64,000 nt of DNA, taken from NCBI GenBank assembly GCA_964440605.1, contig CAYTSW010000003.1:7919-71918 (forward strand), in the 5' to 3' direction. Positions 8,633-19,818 of this stretch are shown one piece after another. The stretch is from CAYTSW01 sp964440605. Its GTDB lineage: Bacteria > Planctomycetota > Phycisphaerae > Phycisphaerales > UBA1924. The position numbers were made by a program, and so were the translations under genes. The notes below the pieces were generated by a model that searched no databases, was not told the origin of the DNA, and saw nothing but the letters and a program-made list of their open reading frames with translations. Position 1 is the first letter of the stretch. Each line of letters starts with the position of its first letter.

Positions 8633-9387
8633 CGCTCGGAAGCCGGCGGCGCTCCGTCCGGCGTGTCGGAGGGCGAGGCGGGGGCGGTCGCCGGTGCCGG
8701 CGCGGGGTTCGAGTAGCGCTCGAAGGTGCGTTTGAGTGCTTCGTTGCGCTCGTTCCAGCCCAAGAGGTCGATGAGCACGAAGATCATGACGCCGAAGAAG
8801 GCCAGCAGGCCGGCGAAGGCGATCGCGGTCCAGATGCGTCGACGCCGCAGCGCGGCCGCCCGGACGTGCGCGACCCTGGCGATGCCTTCGGAGGGGTCGA
8901 GCGCGTCGAGCCCGGCGCGGAGGGAGGCGAGGGCGGCGTCGTACCCGCCTTCGATCGAGCTGTCGGTCTTTTCGCGCAGCAGGCGCTCGGCGGGGGTGCG
9001 GTGGACCTCTTCCAGGGCGGTGCGGGAGCAGTCCATGGCGCGGGCCGCCGGGATGTCAGACATTTGTTCGACATCGCGGAAGAGCCACGCCTCGCGCCCC
9101 TGGGGGGCGAGCTCGGTGCGGCTGAGGCTCCAGAGTTCGGCGACGGGGCCGGTGATCGTCGCCCGTGCGCACACGCCGTCGGGCCCGTGGCCGTCGCCCG
9201 GGTTCGACTCGTGCGTCCGGCGAGCGGCCTGGACCGTCATGCGGTCGATCCGCGAGTCCTGCACGCGCTCGATGTCCGGACGCATGCGCAGGACCAGCGC
9301 GAGCACGTCGTCGGCCTTGGTGACATCGTCGGTCAGGAGGGCGGCGAGGCGCCAGATGCGTCGTTCGTAGGCTTCGCGTCGTTCCAC
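8629..9387 (-). CDS. Membrane-anchored ECF-sigma-like protein
   Basis: 252 residues from a GTG start. The N-terminal part resembles a degenerate sigma region 2 (RIWRLAALLTDDVTKADDVL). Residues ~87-140 resemble sigma region 4 (LAPQGREAWLFRDVEQMSD..AARAMDCSRTALEE), the ECF helix-turn-helix. After a linker come RRRR and one hydrophobic helix (about 188-212), then a Pro/Ala-rich tail, so the sigma-like part faces the cytoplasm. It is first in an operon with the kinase and the receiver-XRE regulator. Region 2 is poor, so it may bind DNA or RNA polymerase without acting as a true sigma factor. TAGAGT 6 nt before the GTG suggests a leaderless mRNA. Confidence 0.6.
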   Translation of the reverse strand: MERREAYERRIWRLAALLTDDVTKADDVLALVLRMRPDIERVQDSRIDRMTVQAARRTHESNPGDGHGPDGVCARATITGPVAELWSLSRTELAPQGREAWLFRDVEQMSDIPAARAMDCSRTALEEVHRTPAERLLREKTDSSIEGGYDAALASLRAGLDALDPSEGIARVAHVRAAALRRRRIWTAIAFAGLLAFFGVMIFVLIDLLGWNERNEALKRTFERYSNPAPAPATAPASPSDTPDGAPPASER

Positions 9388-9393
9388 GGGGAC

Positions 9394-9399
9394 ACTCTA
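9394..9399 (-). promoter_or_regulatory. Leaderless -10 element of the signalling operon
   Basis: TAGAGT on the minus strand followed by 6 nt (GTCCCC) and the GTG start at 9387. No Shine-Dalgarno is present. Mirror copy at 35414-35419. Confidence 0.45.
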
Positions 9400-9475
9400 T
9401 GGCCCGGCGTGCCGCGCGGTAGGCTTTGCGCGCGACGCATGCCCGATCCCCCTGTCGCTACGGAGGACACTCCTG

Positions 9476-10948
9476 ATGGCCCAGACGCGCATCGAGAAGG
9501 ACACCATGGGCGAGATGACCGTCCCGGCCGACGCGTTGTACGGCGCGTCGACGCAGCGGGCGGTGGAGAACTTCCCGATCTCGGGTCGGCGCGTGCCGCT
9601 GGGGGTGATCAAGGCCTTCGGGTATCTCAAGTCGGCGTGCGCACAGGCGAACCAGGGGCTGGGGCTGCTCAATGACGCGCGGGCGCTGGCGATCAAGAAC
9701 GCGGCCGATCAGATCGCCGCGGGCGAGCATGTCGAGCACTTCCCGGTGGACATCTTCCAGACGGGCTCGGGCACCTCGACGAACATGAACGCCAACGAGG
9801 TGATCGCGAACCTCGTCTGCCGCGAGGCGGGCGTGCCCGTCGGGTCTTCGAAGAATGCTGAGTACATCGGCGATCGTGAGACGGGTCGCGGCGTGCACCC
9901 CAACGATCATGTGAACATGGGCCAGTCGTCGAACGACACGTTCCCGACGGCGATCCACATCGCGGCGGCCATGGAGATCAGCGACCACCTCCTCCCCGCG
10001 CTCAAGCGCACCGCGACGGCGTTGGACGTGCAGGCGAAGGAGTGGGACGACATCGTAAAGATCGGTCGCACGCACCTTCAGGACGCGACGCCGATCCGGC
10101 TCGGGCAGGAGTTCTCGGGGTACGCGCGTCAGATGGAGATGGCCGTCGAACGCGCCGAGCGTGCGCTGCACGTGCTGCTCGAGCTGCCCATCGGGGGCAC
10201 GGCGGTGGGCACGGGCATCAATACGGCGCGCGTGTTCGACCAGGCGGTCTGCCGCCTCCTGACCGATCGGTTGGGCCTGGCGTTCCGCCCGGCGGCGAAC
10301 CACTTCGAGGCCCAGCACGCCAAAGACGCGTGCGTCGAAGCCAGCGGGCACCTCAAGACCATCGCGGTGAGCCTCTCGAAGATCGCCGGCGACATCCGCC
10401 TGATGGGGATGGGCCCGCGCTGCGGCATCGGGGAGCTCAAGCTGCCCGCGGTGCAGCCCGGCTCGTCCATCATGCCCGGCAAGGTCAACCCGGTGATCTG
10501 CGAGGCGATCGTCATGGTGTACTGCCAGGTCGTCGGCAACGACGCGGCGCTCACCGCCGGCGCGACGGGCGGCGTGGGGTCGATGCTCGAGCTCAACGTC
10601 GCGATGCCCGTGATCGCCGAGAACCTGCTCGAATCGATCCACATCCTGGCCGCCGGCTGCGAGACCTTCTGCAACAACCTGCTCGTCGGCCCCGCCGAGC
10701 ACCCGAACCCCGATGGCACGATCGGCCTCCAGCCCGACCGCGAACGCTGCGCCGAACTCATCGAGGGCTCGCTGGCCATGTGTACGTCCCTCGTGCCCGT
10801 GATCGGCTACGACAAGTCGGCGGCCATCGCCAAGCAGGCCCACGCCGAAGGCAAGACCGTGCGGCAGGTGGCGCTGGAACAGAACATCCTGCCCGAGGAT
10901 CAGCTCAACGAAGTCCTTGATGCTCGGAAGATGACCGAGCCGAGCTGA
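9476..10948 (+). CDS. fumC: Class II fumarate hydratase
   Basis: 490 residues. Class II fumarase/aspartase superfamily: TMGEMTVPADALYGASTQRA at the N terminus, TGSGTSTNMNANEV, VHPNDHVNMGQSSNDTFPT, and the signature loop GSSIMPGKVNPV (about 329-340) with the catalytic serines. It interconverts fumarate and malate in the TCA cycle as a cytoplasmic homotetramer. The HPNDHVN B-site-like motif favours fumarase over aspartase. Strong ribosome-binding site GGAGG just upstream; a TAGGCT hexamer about 55 nt before the start may be its promoter. It is transcribed divergently from the signalling operon. Confidence 0.9.
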   Translation: MAQTRIEKDTMGEMTVPADALYGASTQRAVENFPISGRRVPLGVIKAFGYLKSACAQANQGLGLLNDARALAIKNAADQIAAGEHVEHFPVDIFQTGSGTSTNMNANEVIANLVCREAGVPVGSSKNAEYIGDRETGRGVHPNDHVNMGQSSNDTFPTAIHIAAAMEISDHLLPALKRTATALDVQAKEWDDIVKIGRTHLQDATPIRLGQEFSGYARQMEMAVERAERALHVLLELPIGGTAVGTGINTARVFDQAVCRLLTDRLGLAFRPAANHFEAQHAKDACVEASGHLKTIAVSLSKIAGDIRLMGMGPRCGIGELKLPAVQPGSSIMPGKVNPVICEAIVMVYCQVVGNDAALTAGATGGVGSMLELNVAMPVIAENLLESIHILAAGCETFCNNLLVGPAEHPNPDGTIGLQPDRERCAELIEGSLAMCTSLVPVIGYDKSAAIAKQAHAEGKTVRQVALEQNILPEDQLNEVLDARKMTEPS

Positions 10949-10996
10949 GCGGATCGAGTCGAGGGTGCCCGGCGCCCGGCTACCAAGCTCTGTGAC

Positions 10997-11071
10997 GGGT
11001 GCCACTGGCGGCTTGTCCGCCGGTGTGCAGCGTTACGGCGAACACGGGCGGGCGAGCCGCCCGTGGCACCC
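10997..11071. repeat. Paired-hairpin CAC...GTG intergenic repeat
   Basis: Begins GGGTGCCACTGGCGGCTTG and ends GAGCCGCCCGTGGCACCC. Two small hairpins, each bounded by CAC and GTG, are closed by complementary outer ends. It lies between fumC and the EF-hand gene (257-bp gap). Same architecture as 851-969 but different stem sequences. Mirror copy at 33742-33816. Confidence 0.7.
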
Positions 11072-11205
11072 GATGAGTGATGGCCGCGTCGTCGCGCGTG
11101 CGTCTTCGCGGTTTTCCGGCAATCGCCGGGAGGCCGCGGCGTTGAGCGTGGTGTCGGTGGCACAACGTCACCAACCGCACCACTAGGAGCCTGAGGAGGT
11201 TCACG

Positions 11206-12006
11206 ATGCACGCTTCTCACTTGATTACTGCTGCCGCGCTGTGCGCGAGTCTGCTGGCGGTGGCCGCCGCTCAGCCGGGTCTGGATCTCGGCGGTCCGGC
11301 GGGTGACGCCCCCGAGTTCGATCGGCCGGAGCGTCCCGGTCTGATCGAGCGGCTGGACACGAACGGCGACGGAGCCGTGACGCAGGAGGAGATCGATGCC
11401 GCCCGCGCCGAGCGTGAGGCGCGTCGCGCCGAGCGGGCCGACCGCATGGCCGAGCGTGTGCTCGAGCGGTTCGACGTCGACGCCAGCGGCGCCCTTGACG
11501 CCGAGGAGCTCTCGGCGATGTTCGATGCCGCCCCGCGCCGCGCGGCTCGCGCCGGGCGTGACGGCCTGCGTGGTCAGGGCCCGGGCGCTCAGGGCAACGG
11601 CAAGCGTGGGATGGGCATGCGCGGCCCTCGCGGCGCTGCTTTCCGCGAGGGCATGCTCGAGCGCTTCGATCTCGACGCCGACGGCTCGCTCTCGGAGGAC
11701 GAGCGCTCCGCGATGCGAACCGAGATGGAGCAGCGTCGCGCCGAGATGGTCGCGCGGTTCGATGCCGACGGCGACGGTGTGCTGACGCGCGGCGAACGCC
11801 GCGCAGCGCGTGGCTTCGCCGCCGCTCAGCGGCACGTGCGGCGGGCCGATCTCGACGGTGACGGCATCCTCTCGGCCGACGAACTCAACGCCGCGCTGAC
11901 GCTGATCGACGAAGGCGACCGCACCGCCGACTTCAATGGCGACCGCATGGTGAACGAGGACGACGCCAAGGCGATCGCCGCCCTTGTCGGCACGAAGCTC
12001 GACTGA
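11206..12006 (+). CDS. Secreted EF-hand calcium-binding protein
   Basis: 266 residues with an N-terminal signal peptide (hydrophobic to about AAAQ, residue 23). At least five EF-hand-like loops are visible: DTNGDGAVTQEE, DVDASGALDAEE, DLDADGSLSEDE, DADGDGVLTRGE and DLDGDGILSADE, with a looser DFNGDRMVNEDD at the end. The helices between them are very rich in Arg, Glu and Ala. Such proteins bind calcium in the periplasm or outside the cell. A specific role cannot be assigned. Ribosome-binding site GAGGAGG lies 7 nt before the ATG, and a strong terminator follows. Confidence 0.85.
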   Translation: MHASHLITAAALCASLLAVAAAQPGLDLGGPAGDAPEFDRPERPGLIERLDTNGDGAVTQEEIDAARAEREARRAERADRMAERVLERFDVDASGALDAEELSAMFDAAPRRAARAGRDGLRGQGPGAQGNGKRGMGMRGPRGAAFREGMLERFDLDADGSLSEDERSAMRTEMEQRRAEMVARFDADGDGVLTRGERRAARGFAAAQRHVRRADLDGDGILSADELNAALTLIDEGDRTADFNGDRMVNEDDAKAIAALVGTKLD

Positions 12007-12054
12007 GTCGGGCGATTCTCTTTGACCATCATCCGGGACGGTCTCCCCCGGTTT

Positions 12055-12094
12055 CGACGACCCGCGTCAGAGGGGCGCGGGTCGTCGTTGTTTG
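12055..12094 (+). terminator. Intrinsic terminator between convergent genes
   Basis: A 12-bp perfect stem (CGACGACCCGCG / CGCGGGTCGTCG) with a 9-base loop, then TTGTTTG on the plus strand. It ends the EF-hand gene and lies just before the 3' end of the convergent PAP2 gene. Mirror copy at 32719-32758. Confidence 0.7.
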
Positions 12095-12102
12095 CGCCCG
12101 GA

Positions 12103-12888
12103 TCAGCGGCACCCGACGGTGTCGCTCCGTCGTCGATCCCGCTCGACGAGCTCGACGAACTTCCGTTCGGCTCTGCGGTCGATCAGCCTTCGCCACAGCC
12201 AGTCGAGCCCGCGCACGCCCCAGTAGCGGGTGATGACAAGCCACGCCAGCGGGAAGGCCAGCGCGAGACCGAGGGCCACATCGCCCGGCCAGTGCGCCTC
12301 GCGGAGCACTCGGCCGCAGGCAACGAAGAGCGCCCAGCCGACCATCAGCCAGCGCAGCTTCGGGTACAGGCACGCCAGGAAGACCGCGAGGATGACGGCG
12401 TGGGTGGTGTGGGCCGAGGGCATCGCGTGCAGCGCCGAGGCGCCATCCAGCGTGGACATCACGCGGCCCTCGTGCTCGATCGTTCCCGTCGGGCCCAGGA
12501 AGAGGTGCGGGTCGCCGATTTTGGGGCGTGCACGCCCGATGGCCACCTTCAGCGTGTGCACCAGGATCGTGCACACGAGCAGCGCGAGGCCCAGGTCGAG
12601 CGCCCGACGGATGCGGTCGCGGTCGAGCAGGGCGATGATGATGAGCGTGACGATGATCGAGCCGCCGGCGCCGAACTGCTGAAAGGTCTCGATCTCGCGC
12701 TTGAGGTCGCCCGGCAGGCGCAGGCCATCGACGAGCGCGAGCGTGGGTCCGTCGACGAAGAGCACGAGCAACGGCGTGACGACCGCGCCCGCGACGAGCG
12801 GCAGCACGACGCAGCGGCCCCAAGGTATGGGCGGGAGCAGCTCCTGCGCTTCGGCGTCGGCGGGTCGGTTGGGTGAGACGTCGGCCAT
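12103..12888 (-). CDS. PAP2-superfamily membrane phosphatase
   Basis: 261 residues from the ATG at 12888; a longer frame upstream would run over the divergent promoter. About six membrane helices. The PAP2 signature is complete: KVAIGRARP (motif 1), PSAH (motif 2, in HAMPSAHTTH) and RVLREAHWPGD (motif 3 with catalytic His and Asp). The family dephosphorylates lipid phosphates such as phosphatidic acid or undecaprenyl pyrophosphate at the membrane. Lipid carrier recycling would fit the neighbouring lipid-linked glycosyltransferase, but that is inference. The start codon is only 24 bp from that gene's start, so regulation is probably shared. Confidence 0.8.
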   Translation of the reverse strand: MADVSPNRPADAEAQELLPPIPWGRCVVLPLVAGAVVTPLLVLFVDGPTLALVDGLRLPGDLKREIETFQQFGAGGSIIVTLIIIALLDRDRIRRALDLGLALLVCTILVHTLKVAIGRARPKIGDPHLFLGPTGTIEHEGRVMSTLDGASALHAMPSAHTTHAVILAVFLACLYPKLRWLMVGWALFVACGRVLREAHWPGDVALGLALAFPLAWLVITRYWGVRGLDWLWRRLIDRRAERKFVELVERDRRRSDTVGCR

Positions 12889-12899
12889 CGGTGGGCATG

Positions 12900-12905
12900 T
12901 ATAGT
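12900..12905 (+). promoter_or_regulatory. TATAGT in a 24-bp divergent promoter
   Basis: TATAGT lies 7 nt before the GTG of the glycosyltransferase gene at 12913. Its complement gives ACTATA, overlapping TATACA, for the PAP2 gene starting at 12888. There is no room for separate leaders, so both messages are probably leaderless or nearly so. Mirror at 31908-31913. Confidence 0.45.
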
Positions 12906-12912
12906 CGGTCGC

Positions 12913-14733
12913 GTGACGACGCGCACGGCGGCCGGCTCCCATCGCGCAGCATCGTGGACCCGCGGGCCGCTGGGCGCGCTGGTCGTGATCGCGGTCTGCC
13001 TGGCGGCCCACTGGCCGGGCCTCTTCGCGTTGCCGCCGGTCGACCGCGACGAGTCGCGTTTCGCCCAGGCGAGCCGGCAGGTGCTGGCCGCGGCGCGCGA
13101 GGGGGACGTGGAGGGGGTCGCGGTGCCGCGGATCCAGGACCGGCCCCGGCTGAACAAGCCGCCGCTGGTCTACTGGCTGCAGGCCGCGGTCGCCTGGCCC
13201 TACGACCCGGCGCCGGCGGACGACGCATCAGCGGACCCACGCCGACAGTCGATCGGCGTCTACCGCATGGTCTCGGCCCTGTGCGCAATGGCGGCGTGCC
13301 TGCTGACGTGGAGGATCGGTTGCCTGCTGTACAGACGCTCGGAGGGCTTGATCGCCGCGGTGATGCTGGCGACGTGCGTGATGGTGCTCTGGGACGCGCG
13401 GCAGGCGCGTGCCGACCAACTCCTCCTCGCGACCACGACCCTCGCGATGCTCGCCCTCGCGCACCTGTACCTCCGCGGGCGCGCGCAGCGCAGCAACGGC
13501 GCGCTGACGCTGGGGTGGCGCGGGCCGGTGCTGCTGTGGATCGCGGTCGGCCTCGGCGTGCTGGCGAAGGGGCCCATCACGCCGATGGTCGTCGTGCTCG
13601 CTTCGCTCATGGTCGCGGCGACGCTCGGGTGGTGGCGCTGGCTTCGGGCGTTGCGGCCGCTGACGGGGCTGGGGGTGGTGCTGGCGATGGTGCTGCCCTG
13701 GGTGATCGTGGTCGGACGGTCGGTGGGATTCGGGGAGTACTTCGCGCTCATCGCCGACGAGACGCTGGGTCGCGCGGGGGCGGCTAAGGAGAGCCACTGG
13801 GGGCCGCCGGGGTACCACCTCGTGCTGTTGCCCGTGCTGCTCTGGCCGGGGTCGCTGCTGACGGCCCTGGCGCTAGGCCGGGCATGGCGGCGGGCGCGGC
13901 GGCGTGCACACCCCGCGCGCATGCGGCGCTTCCGCGCGTCGCCCGAGCTGTTCCTGCTGGCGTGGATCGTGCCGAGCTGGATCGTCTTCGAGTTGTCGAT
14001 GACCAAGCTGCCGCACTACACGCTGCCGCTGTACCCGGCGTTGGCGCTGCTGACGGCTCGGGCACTGGCGGTCGCCGCGCGCGCGGGGCTGCGCGTTCCG
14101 CGGGTCGGCGTCGCGATCTGGGGGTTGATCGGCGCAGCGCTGCTCATCGGCCCGTTGGCGCTCGTGCCGGCGCTGGGCTCGGCATCATGGCTGGACGACT
14201 TCGCCGCCCGCCCGCTGGGCGTGTGGGGGCACGCGGCGCTTGTTGTCGCGATGGTGTGCGTGGTCGTGGGTTTGACGGGGCTGGCGCGGGGCGGCAAGCC
14301 GCGGCGTGCTGCGCTGTGGGCCGCTGCGGCGGCGGCGATATGGGTCGGTGTGCTCGTCGGCGTCCGACTGCCGTCGCACCGCGCGCTCTGGGGTTCGAGC
14401 GAGGTCGCGGCCGCGATTGCCGGGCTCGATCCGGACGCCGAGCGTCCGCTGGCCCGCGTGGGGTATCACGAGGATTCGCTCGTCTTCCTCACGCGCGGGC
14501 GTGCCGAGCGGGTGTCAAAAAAGGGGCTCGGCGCCTGGCTGGCGGAGCATCCGGGAGGGCTGGCGGTGGTCGATGCGGCCGTGCTGGAGGCGCTGGAGCC
14601 GAGTTTGAGTCGGTTCTCGGTCGTCTGGGAGGGGCTTGAGGGGGGATTCTTGAACTATTCAACCGGTGAATGGGTGGATCTGGCGATCGTCGCGAGTCCG
14701 TCTGGCGCAGGAGGAACGGCCGGGGCGCGGTAG
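12913..14733 (+). CDS. GT39/ArnT-like membrane glycosyltransferase
   Basis: 606 residues from a GTG start. The N-terminal loop PPVDRDESRFAQASRQ and RIQDRPRLNKPPLVYWLQA match the ArnT/PMT-type (GT39/GT83, GT-C fold) enzymes; the DRDE pair would be the catalytic acidic site. About 11-12 membrane helices follow, with SMTKLPHYTLPLYPALALL typical of the family, then a C-terminal soluble domain. Such enzymes transfer a sugar from a polyprenyl-phosphate donor to lipid A, protein or another acceptor on the outer face of the membrane. The acceptor cannot be read here. The next gene starts 16 bp after its stop. Confidence 0.8.
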   Translation: MTTRTAAGSHRAASWTRGPLGALVVIAVCLAAHWPGLFALPPVDRDESRFAQASRQVLAAAREGDVEGVAVPRIQDRPRLNKPPLVYWLQAAVAWPYDPAPADDASADPRRQSIGVYRMVSALCAMAACLLTWRIGCLLYRRSEGLIAAVMLATCVMVLWDARQARADQLLLATTTLAMLALAHLYLRGRAQRSNGALTLGWRGPVLLWIAVGLGVLAKGPITPMVVVLASLMVAATLGWWRWLRALRPLTGLGVVLAMVLPWVIVVGRSVGFGEYFALIADETLGRAGAAKESHWGPPGYHLVLLPVLLWPGSLLTALALGRAWRRARRRAHPARMRRFRASPELFLLAWIVPSWIVFELSMTKLPHYTLPLYPALALLTARALAVAARAGLRVPRVGVAIWGLIGAALLIGPLALVPALGSASWLDDFAARPLGVWGHAALVVAMVCVVVGLTGLARGGKPRRAALWAAAAAAIWVGVLVGVRLPSHRALWGSSEVAAAIAGLDPDAERPLARVGYHEDSLVFLTRGRAERVSKKGLGAWLAEHPGGLAVVDAAVLEALEPSLSRFSVVWEGLEGGFLNYSTGEWVDLAIVASPSGAGGTAGAR

Positions 14734-14736
14734 CCG

Positions 14737-14742
14737 TAGACT
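14737..14742 (+). promoter_or_regulatory. Leaderless -10 element before the DUF4442-like gene
   Basis: TAGACT, 6 nt, then GTG at 14749. The hexamer sits directly after the TAG stop of the glycosyltransferase gene, giving this gene its own promoter despite the tight spacing. Mirror at 30071-30076. Confidence 0.4.
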
Positions 14743-14748
14743 TGCCCC

Positions 14749-15462
14749 GTGGAATCGCACCCGAGACAGGACGCGACGAACGACCCGACGCCCGCCAACG
14801 CCGGGGAGTCCGAGGGCGAGGTGGCGCTGCCGATCGAGGCGCGCCCGCGACCGGCGGAGGCGCCCGTCGGGGGGATGCCTCGCAAGCGGCGCAAGGGTCC
14901 CATCGAGTGGATCGAGGGGTTCATCTCCAAGCTGAGCACCCGCAACAACTTCTGGCACCGCGTCTGCTCGTTCGTCTGGCTGCCCTACGCCTTCCGCTCG
15001 GGCATCCGCATGAAGCGCGTCGACGCGAGCACGTTCACCGCCGTGCTCCCCTTCAAGCGCTTTAACCGCAACTGGTACAACGCGATGGCGGGCGCCAGCC
15101 TGCTGGCCAACAGCGAGATCGCGGGGGGCATGTACGTCTTCTCGGCGGTCGGCAAGGACTACACGGTGGTGTGCAAGGAGCTGGGCTATCGCTTCCTGCG
15201 CCCGTGCTTCGGGCCGGCGGTGTACCGCGTGACGCCCGAGGAAGACCTCGAGGCCCTGATCGCGACGGGCGGCGAGTTCAACATCCCGATCGTGATGAAC
15301 GTGTATCAGCAGCTCAAGGTGCCGGGGACGGGCAAGGAGAAGCGCGTGGGCCGCTGCCGCGCGACGTTCCACGTGACGCCCAAGGAGCACTACCGCGAGC
15401 GTCGCCAGCGCGTGGTGGAGCGTGCGGGGGCTGGAGGTTCGGTGGGGGCCGGGGTGGAGTGA
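14749..15462 (+). CDS. Hotdog-fold DUF4442-like protein
   Basis: 237 residues from a GTG start. After a disordered, acidic and Pro-rich 45 residues comes a single domain: RMKRVDASTFTAVLPFKRF, RNWYNAMAGASLLANSEIAGG and CKELGYRFLRPCFGPAVYRV. This layout (strand, NRN-type motif, long central helix over a beta sheet) fits DUF4442/PaaI-like hotdog proteins, which often act on acyl-CoA or acyl-ACP thioesters. The usual catalytic Asp/Glu in the central helix is not evident, so thioesterase activity is unproven. The tail is basic, then Gly-rich. Expression is probably leaderless. Confidence 0.55.
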   Translation: MESHPRQDATNDPTPANAGESEGEVALPIEARPRPAEAPVGGMPRKRRKGPIEWIEGFISKLSTRNNFWHRVCSFVWLPYAFRSGIRMKRVDASTFTAVLPFKRFNRNWYNAMAGASLLANSEIAGGMYVFSAVGKDYTVVCKELGYRFLRPCFGPAVYRVTPEEDLEALIATGGEFNIPIVMNVYQQLKVPGTGKEKRVGRCRATFHVTPKEHYRERRQRVVERAGAGGSVGAGVE

Positions 15463-15500
15463 CGAGCCGCCGCCGCTGATCCGCTGGCGGCAAGCGTCCG

Positions 15501-15506
15501 TATTCT
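15501..15506 (+). promoter_or_regulatory. Leaderless -10 element before the polytopic membrane protein
   Basis: TATTCT, 6 nt (GTCCCC), then ATG at 15513. No Shine-Dalgarno. Mirror at 29307-29312. Confidence 0.4.
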
Positions 15507-15512
15507 GTCCCC

Positions 15513-16688
15513 ATGCCGGGACGCCCCACCATCCCCATCCTCACCGCGGCCGTCTGTCTCGCGTGCTCGTGGTGCTGGGTCATCGGGATGGTCCTGCCCA
15601 TCTTCCTCATCGCGGACTTTGGGTTCGCGGGGTGGGTGGCGTTCGTCCTGCCCAACGTCGTCGGGGCGGCGAGCGTGGGGTTCGTGCTGCGGAATGGCGG
15701 GGCGGCGGCGCGGTTTCTTGGCGAGCAGCGCGCCGCCATGCGCGTGTTCTCGCTGGTCACGCTGGCGTTTCACGGCTTCGTGATCGCCCACCTGCCGCAC
15801 TGGATGGGGGTGCTCGATGACCTGGCGGAACAGGCGCGGCTGAGCGAGGCGGCGGCGCACGTCGCGGCGCTGGTGGTCGCGGGGCTGGGCGTCGCGATGC
15901 TGACGCGCTTCGCGTTCGAGCGGCTGGCGCGGTTGGCGTGGGGCGTGCTCGCGGTGTCGGTGGTGAGCTTCGTGCTCGCGGCTGTGACGACCTCGGGCGA
16001 TGCCTTCGTGTTTCCGACGCCCGACGAGACGTACCCGTTCCCCGCGGTGTTGCTGGCGGCTCCGGCGCTCGCGCTGGGCTTTCTGACGTGCCCGTATCTG
16101 GATCGCACGCTGGTGCGTGTGCGCGCGGAGGTGGACGCTCCGGATGGCGGCGGGCGCGGGCGGATGGCGTTTGCTGTGGGTTTCGCCGGTCCGTTTCTCG
16201 CGCTCGTGCTCATGACCGCGCTGTACGCGACGGGCATGCTGGGCACGGGGGTGTTCAGTTACTGGGTGCTGCTGCACATCTTCGTGCAGGCGGTGTACAC
16301 CAGCGGGCTGCACGCGCGGGCGATGCGGGACGACGGCGTGCGCACGTGGGCGTCAATGACGGCGATGCTGGTCGGCGGGGCGGTGGGGCTGGTGATCGAG
16401 CATCGCTGGTTCGACGACGCCTACCAGGGCTTTTTGTGGTGGTACGCGTTGCCTTTCCCGGCGTTCGTGGTGCTGCTGGTGGTCTGGGCGCGGCGGGTGA
16501 CGCGGGGGGTGCTGATCGGCGCGGGGTTCGTAGTGGCGGCGGCGACGCCGGCGTTCGTGATCGGGCAGTTCGAGAGCCGCTGGGGCTGGCTGGCGGTGGG
16601 GGTGGGGATCGTGCTGTGCGGGCCGCTGGTGGTGCGGCTGATCGAAGGGAGGGGGGAAGCGACGAAGGGGGAGACCGAGGCGGAGTGA
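15513..16688 (+). CDS. Polytopic membrane protein, unknown function
   Basis: 391 residues with about ten hydrophobic segments spread evenly along the chain, starting at residue 6, and short charged loops. The tail (about 375-391) is polar and charged. The pattern (WVIGMVLPIFLIADFGFAGWVAFVLPNV at the start) is that of a transporter or a membrane-integral enzyme, but I recognise no family signature. A 50-bp gap follows the DUF4442-like gene. Codon use is like its neighbours, with strong G/C third positions. Confidence 0.7.
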   Translation: MPGRPTIPILTAAVCLACSWCWVIGMVLPIFLIADFGFAGWVAFVLPNVVGAASVGFVLRNGGAAARFLGEQRAAMRVFSLVTLAFHGFVIAHLPHWMGVLDDLAEQARLSEAAAHVAALVVAGLGVAMLTRFAFERLARLAWGVLAVSVVSFVLAAVTTSGDAFVFPTPDETYPFPAVLLAAPALALGFLTCPYLDRTLVRVRAEVDAPDGGGRGRMAFAVGFAGPFLALVLMTALYATGMLGTGVFSYWVLLHIFVQAVYTSGLHARAMRDDGVRTWASMTAMLVGGAVGLVIEHRWFDDAYQGFLWWYALPFPAFVVLLVVWARRVTRGVLIGAGFVVAAATPAFVIGQFESRWGWLAVGVGIVLCGPLVVRLIEGRGEATKGETEAE

Positions 16689-16941
16689 GAGATTCCGGGG
16701 TGCCCGGCTACTGCGCAGCAGAAGCCGGCGCTGGTCGTCGGATGACGCCGTTCCGGGTTCCGCTTCGCGTTGACCGGGCGCCCGAGGGCACGAGGCGGCG
16801 ATTACCGGCTGCGTGCTGCGGCGTGGGCGTGTTGAGCGTACAATCCTTGTCTGCCGGTGGGGGAGCCGCGGCGAAGCTTGAGCGGGGTCATGTGCCGGCT
16901 TCGCCGACCCGTACATCTTCCTTTCAGAGACGCCGACCCGT

Positions 16942-19677
<2,736 letters not shown>

Positions 19678-19745
19678 TCAGAACGGGCGTCGACGTCTCT
19701 TCGCGTTCGGCTCGCTCCGGGCTTTTGGGCAGCCGTCGCGTGTGG

Positions 19746-19751
19746 TAGTCT
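19746..19751 (+). promoter_or_regulatory. Candidate -10 of the STAS gene
   Basis: TAGTCT with a weak -35 (TTTTGG, 17 bp upstream). Predicted start of transcription about 60 nt before the ATG at 19819. Mirror at 25062-25067. Confidence 0.3.
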
Positions 19752-19818
19752 GGTGGAAACCGGCGCACACACGCGGGCCCTCGGTGGTGGGCCGTGGCGC
19801 CTCAGCGGAGACGCGGGC

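Noticed and set aside
16689..16941. Another hairpin repeat between the membrane protein and gyrA
   Set aside because: It has GGTGCCCGGCT and short self-complementary pieces but lacks the CAC...GTG paired plan; the region is left as plain intergenic DNA.
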